A DNA stretch of 16,731 nucleotides, taken from UBA11524 sp964547515. Lineage in GTDB: Bacteria; Bacillota; Clostridia; Christensenellales; Aristaeellaceae. Each line of letters opens with the position of its first letter. Positions within the stretch are counted from its first letter, which is position 1. The stretch spans positions 1 to 16,731 of the forward strand of contig CAZJOA010000056.1 in the NCBI GenBank assembly GCA_964547515.1. The letters are read 5' to 3'. The notes beneath the pieces were generated by a model. That model was not told the DNA's origin. It saw nothing but the letters and a program-made list of their open reading frames with translations, and ran no database searches. This document shows positions 13,447 to 16,731 of this stretch, piece by piece. A program made the translations under genes and the position numbers.

Positions 13447-16443
13447 ATGATCGAATTGCTTGCCAAGCCGCTGTCAGCCATTCTGCTCCCCATGGGGGTC
13501 AGCTATGCGGACATTCTGGTGTACCTCAACGCCTCGTCCAACTATCTGCTGGCCATCCTGCTGGCGCTCGTCATCCTGGTCATTGTGCTCCTTGCCGCGC
13601 GGAAGGTGCGCAAGAGCTGGCGCGGCTTCGTGCGCTGGCAATCCGTCATCGCCTTCTTCGCCGTCGCGGTCATCTGCGTCAATGCCCTGTGCTACGGCCC
13701 TTTGCAGGGCACGCTGTCCGCCTATCTCAACGCCTCCAAGGCCGAATTGGCGGACGACACCGTCGCCCAGAGCCTGGAGACCATCGAGCGCATCGGCGAG
13801 GAGGGCATCGTCCTCCTCAAAAACGAACGCAATGCCCTCCCCCTCCCCCCGGACACAAAGCAGGTCAATGTCTTCGGCTGGGCCGCGACACAGCCCTATG
13901 TGGGCGGGACGGGGTCATCCGCATCCTCCGCCGCACCGGCGGTGGACATCCTCCAATCCCTGACGGACGCGGGCTACACCTGCAATCAGGCGCTGATCGA
14001 CCTGTACCGCGCCTATGCCGCCGAACGTCCTGCGGCGGACATGTTCGGACAGAACCTGACCCTCCCCGAACCCACCGCTGAGGTCTACACCGATGCCCTG
14101 ATGGCGGATGCAAAGGCATTCTCCGATACCGCCATTGTCGTCATCGCCCGTGGCGGCGGCGAGAACTACGACCTCCCCATGGACATGCAGGCGGTCATCG
14201 ACGGCACCTACAATGTGTCCGCCGATGTTTCCATCGCCCCGGACACCTACCCCTACACCAAGGTGAGCTACACCAGCAATGGCGCACAGCCCGATTTCGA
14301 CGCGGGCGAGAGCTACCTGGAGCTGAGCCATCCCGAGGAGGCGCTGCTGGAGAAGGTCTGCGCGACCTTCGACCGGGTGATCGTCATCATCAACAGCAGC
14401 AACAGCATGGAATTGGGCTGGGTGGACACCGATGGCGTGGACGCGGCACTGCTCGTCCCGGCGGCGGGCGCAAAGGGCTTCGCGGCCATCGGCAGGATCC
14501 TCTCCGGCGAGGTGAATCCCTCCGGCCGCACGGCGGACACCTTCGTCTACGACCTGCTCACCACGCCCACCGCAGCCAATGTCGGCCTGCATTTCTACGA
14601 CAACACCCAAGCCCTCGCCGAGGAGATCCTCAAGGAGGATGCCACCTATCAGGGGGTCGTCAGCTTCGTCAACTACGCCGAGGGCATTTACACCGGCTAC
14701 AAATTCTACGAAACGGCGGCGGACGAGGGCGTGATCGACTACGATGCATGCGTGCAGTACCCCTTCGGCTACGGCCTGAGCTACACGGACTTCACGCGGC
14801 GGATCGACAGCTTCAGCGTCGGTGCGGAGCATGTGGCCGTCACCGTGGCCGTGACCAACACGGGTGATGTTCCCGGCCGCGATGTGGTGGAGCTGTACTA
14901 CACGCCGCCCTATACCAACGGGGGCATCGAGAAGGCGAGCGTCAACCTGATCGACTTCGCCAAGACCAGCGTGCTCAAGCCCGGTGCAACGGAGCTGATC
15001 TACTTCTCCATCCCCATGGAGGACATGGCCAGCTACGACCATTCGGGCATCAAGGTGCACGGCGGCGGATACATCCTGGAGGCCGGCGAATACACCCTGT
15101 CCCTGCGTTCCGATTCCCACACCGTGTGCGATGCCCGCACGTTCACCATCGATGCGGACATGCGCTGCAAGGAGGAAGCCGTCAACCGGTTTGACGCGGT
15201 TCGGGGGGACTTCCCCGTTCTGTCCCGCGCGGACGGCTTTGCCAACCTGACGCTGGCCTGCGCCGCACCCGTGTCCCATGCCCTCTCGGACGAACAGCTC
15301 GCCCAGGTGCGCGCAAACACCGTCGCAGGGTATGTCAGCCGTGCATATGAGGCGGCGGACGACGAAGCCCCCGTCATGGGAGCACGCAATGGTCTGGTGC
15401 TGGCGGACATGACGGGTCTTGCGGCGGACGATCCCCAATGGGAGAGCCTTCTGGATCAGCTGAGCTGGAAGGAAATGGAGACGCTGGTCAACCGCGGCGG
15501 CTGGAGCACGGCGGAGATCGCGTCCATCGGCAAGATGAAGACCTCCGACAGCGACGGCCCGGCGGGGCTGAACAACTACATGACCGGCGCGAGCGGCACG
15601 ACCTATCCGTCCGAGGTGCTCATGGCGCAGTCCTGGGACAAGGCGCTGGCCTATGAGATCGGTGTGTCGATGGGGTCGGAATTCGCCGCCGCCGAGAACT
15701 TCGGCTGGTATGGCCCGGCGGTGAACATCCACCGCTCCGCATTCGGCGGACGCAATTTCGAATACTTCTCCGAGGATGCGGTGCTTTCCGGGCGCATGGC
15801 CGCCCAGCAGATCGCCGGGGCGACGCAATTCGGCGTGTATCCGTATGTGAAGCACTTCGCCCTCAACGATCAGGAGCTGAACCGCACGGCGATGCTGCTG
15901 ACCTGGGCGGATGAGCAGACCATGCGCGAGAACTACCTGCGCGCCTTCGAGCTGGCGCTGGCCGGCTACGACGGCAAGGCCATCGGCATCATGAGCGCAT
16001 ATAACTGGCTCGGCACGGAACCGGCCTGTGCCTCACCGGCGCTGCTCAATGGTGTCCTGCGGGAGGAATGGGGCTTCGCGGGCATGGTCATCACCGACTA
16101 TGACGGCTCGTATGGCTACATGATCTCCGACCATGTCCTGCGCAGCGGCGGCGACCTCATGCTGGGCTTCGGCTCGCACGATTCCAACAAGCTGGCCAAG
16201 AAGTACCCCACGCTGATGCATGCCATGCGCCGTGCAAGCCGGAACATTCTCTACACGGTGGCGAACAGCGGCTACTACGCCACGGATGCCGAGGTGGACA
16301 CGGTGAACCACATGGACGAATTGTTCACGCGCATCAACGCGGCACTGCTGATCGCCTTCGTGTTGGCGGAGGGGCTGCTGATCCTCTGCCATGTGGCGTG
16401 CGGCAAGCGGCGGACGCACCCCGAGGACGTTGTCGGACGGTAG
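13447..16443 (+). CDS. Membrane-anchored GH3 glycosidase with permuted domain order
   Basis: A 998-residue GH3 enzyme. Two membrane segments (about 33-51 and 66-82) flank a basic loop (RKVRKSWR), and a third lies near the end (about 963-985), followed by basic GKRR. By the positive-inside rule the enzyme body faces outside. The domain order is reversed. The GH3-C type domain comes first (EEGIVLLKNERNALPL from 118, to about 430), then an Fn3-like domain (GRDVVELYYTPPY region). The catalytic GH3-N domain comes last (about 640-950), with KHFALNDQELNR (K802-H803) and GMVITDYDG, nucleophile Asp884. Such permuted GH3 enzymes are known in rumen and gut Clostridia. AGGTGA lies 5 bases before the ATG at 13447, and an in-frame GTG at 13438 is inside that site. 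No promoter separates it from the upstream GH3, so the two probably form an operon. Confidence 0.9.
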   Translation: MIELLAKPLSAILLPMGVSYADILVYLNASSNYLLAILLALVILVIVLLAARKVRKSWRGFVRWQSVIAFFAVAVICVNALCYGPLQGTLSAYLNASKAELADDTVAQSLETIERIGEEGIVLLKNERNALPLPPDTKQVNVFGWAATQPYVGGTGSSASSAAPAVDILQSLTDAGYTCNQALIDLYRAYAAERPAADMFGQNLTLPEPTAEVYTDALMADAKAFSDTAIVVIARGGGENYDLPMDMQAVIDGTYNVSADVSIAPDTYPYTKVSYTSNGAQPDFDAGESYLELSHPEEALLEKVCATFDRVIVIINSSNSMELGWVDTDGVDAALLVPAAGAKGFAAIGRILSGEVNPSGRTADTFVYDLLTTPTAANVGLHFYDNTQALAEEILKEDATYQGVVSFVNYAEGIYTGYKFYETAADEGVIDYDACVQYPFGYGLSYTDFTRRIDSFSVGAEHVAVTVAVTNTGDVPGRDVVELYYTPPYTNGGIEKASVNLIDFAKTSVLKPGATELIYFSIPMEDMASYDHSGIKVHGGGYILEAGEYTLSLRSDSHTVCDARTFTIDADMRCKEEAVNRFDAVRGDFPVLSRADGFANLTLACAAPVSHALSDEQLAQVRANTVAGYVSRAYEAADDEAPVMGARNGLVLADMTGLAADDPQWESLLDQLSWKEMETLVNRGGWSTAEIASIGKMKTSDSDGPAGLNNYMTGASGTTYPSEVLMAQSWDKALAYEIGVSMGSEFAAAENFGWYGPAVNIHRSAFGGRNFEYFSEDAVLSGRMAAQQIAGATQFGVYPYVKHFALNDQELNRTAMLLTWADEQTMRENYLRAFELALAGYDGKAIGIMSAYNWLGTEPACASPALLNGVLREEWGFAGMVITDYDGSYGYMISDHVLRSGGDLMLGFGSHDSNKLAKKYPTLMHAMRRASRNILYTVANSGYYATDAEVDTVNHMDELFTRINAALLIAFVLAEGLLILCHVACGKRRTHPEDVVGR

Positions 16444-16479
16444 TCCGACCAGGACGAGGGGGGCTTCGACCCTTCTTCT

Positions 16480-16607
16480 CGCGATTGAGTTGGTTCAGCT
16501 TTCATGCAGTTCCCGCGTGGGGCAGGGGCGTAGACCTGTTTCGCGCGGGGACTTCATCCCGTTTTCACGCGATTCGGTTGACTTTGCTTCCATATAGTCC
16601 CGCGTGA
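16480..16607 (+). repeat. Diverged direct repeat downstream of the GH3 operon
   Basis: CGCGATTGAGTTGGTTCAGC...TTCCCGCGTG (16480-16519) recurs as CGCGATTCGGTTGACTTTGC...GTCCCGCGTG (from 16568) with a period of about 88 bases and several mismatches. No protein or RNA gene is recognised here. The stretch 16444-16650 otherwise shows nothing clear. Confidence 0.4.
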
Positions 16608-16650
16608 CGCATTCACCATGCCCCGTGCATGCACTGCTCGGCAAATACGC

Positions 16651-16680
16651 AAAAGGCTCTCCGCAAGGAGAGCCTTTTTT
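16651..16680 (+). terminator. Intrinsic terminator, end of the GH3 operon
   Basis: AAGGCTCTCC-GCAA-GGAGAGCCTT forms a perfect ten-pair stem with a GCAA tetraloop, preceded by AA and followed by TTTT. It lies about 207 bases past the last stop codon and could also act on transcripts from the other side, because the A-run before it is the reverse of a T-run. Confidence 0.88.
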
Positions 16681-16731
16681 CGCGCTTGCCCCGTCCCACG
16701 CGGGCGCTGTATGAAGGAAAAGTCAACCCAA

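Noticed and set aside
13915..15855. 646-codon minus-strand open frame
   Set aside because: Antisense to the permuted GH3 gene, no start signals or motifs.

Overview
The window is GC-rich (roughly 60 %) DNA that reads as a gut- or rumen-type high-GC member of the Clostridia. The evidence is an RNase Y gene with a strong Shine-Dalgarno, SigA-type promoters with 17-base spacers, a GHKL kinase/LytTR regulator pair, a secreted protein with cysteine modules, and two GH3 glycosidases. The genus cannot be told from the sequence. No tRNA, rRNA, IS element or CRISPR array was seen.

Layout. (1) 1-1286, minus: 5' part of rny (RNase Y), cut by the window edge. Upstream is a ~470-base leader (1287-1758) with a near-consensus promoter at its far end and a strong intrinsic terminator in the middle, so it is either a terminated small RNA or an attenuator. 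(2) 1883-3019, minus: secreted cysteine-rich protein, divergent from the next block. (3) 3256-7134, plus: an APH-type small-molecule kinase, a fusion of a CDP-alcohol phosphotransferase with an MprF/AglD-like flippase domain, and an IspD/TarI-like cytidylyltransferase. The last two overlap by one base. Together they could phosphorylate an alcohol, activate it with CTP, attach it to a lipid and move the product across the membrane. (4) 7351-8583, plus: a Fic-domain protein with an N-terminal inhibitory motif and a possible C-terminal winged helix. Its promoter is overlapped by a perfect 13-base inverted repeat. (5) 8641-10709, minus: a LytTR response regulator and a GHKL histidine kinase, overlapping by one base, behind an exact-consensus promoter. 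(6) 10963-16443, plus: a secreted GH3 enzyme and a membrane-anchored GH3 enzyme with permuted domain order, separated by a hairpin and followed by an intrinsic terminator.

The best candidate for an under-described system is block 3, notably because the CDP-alcohol motif of the fusion protein has Ser where the last catalytic Asp is expected. The Fic gene with its palindromic promoter, the rny leader, and the permuted doubly anchored GH3 are the next most interesting items. The divergent arrangement of the two-component system and the GH3 pair suggests, but does not prove, that the sensor controls glycan use.
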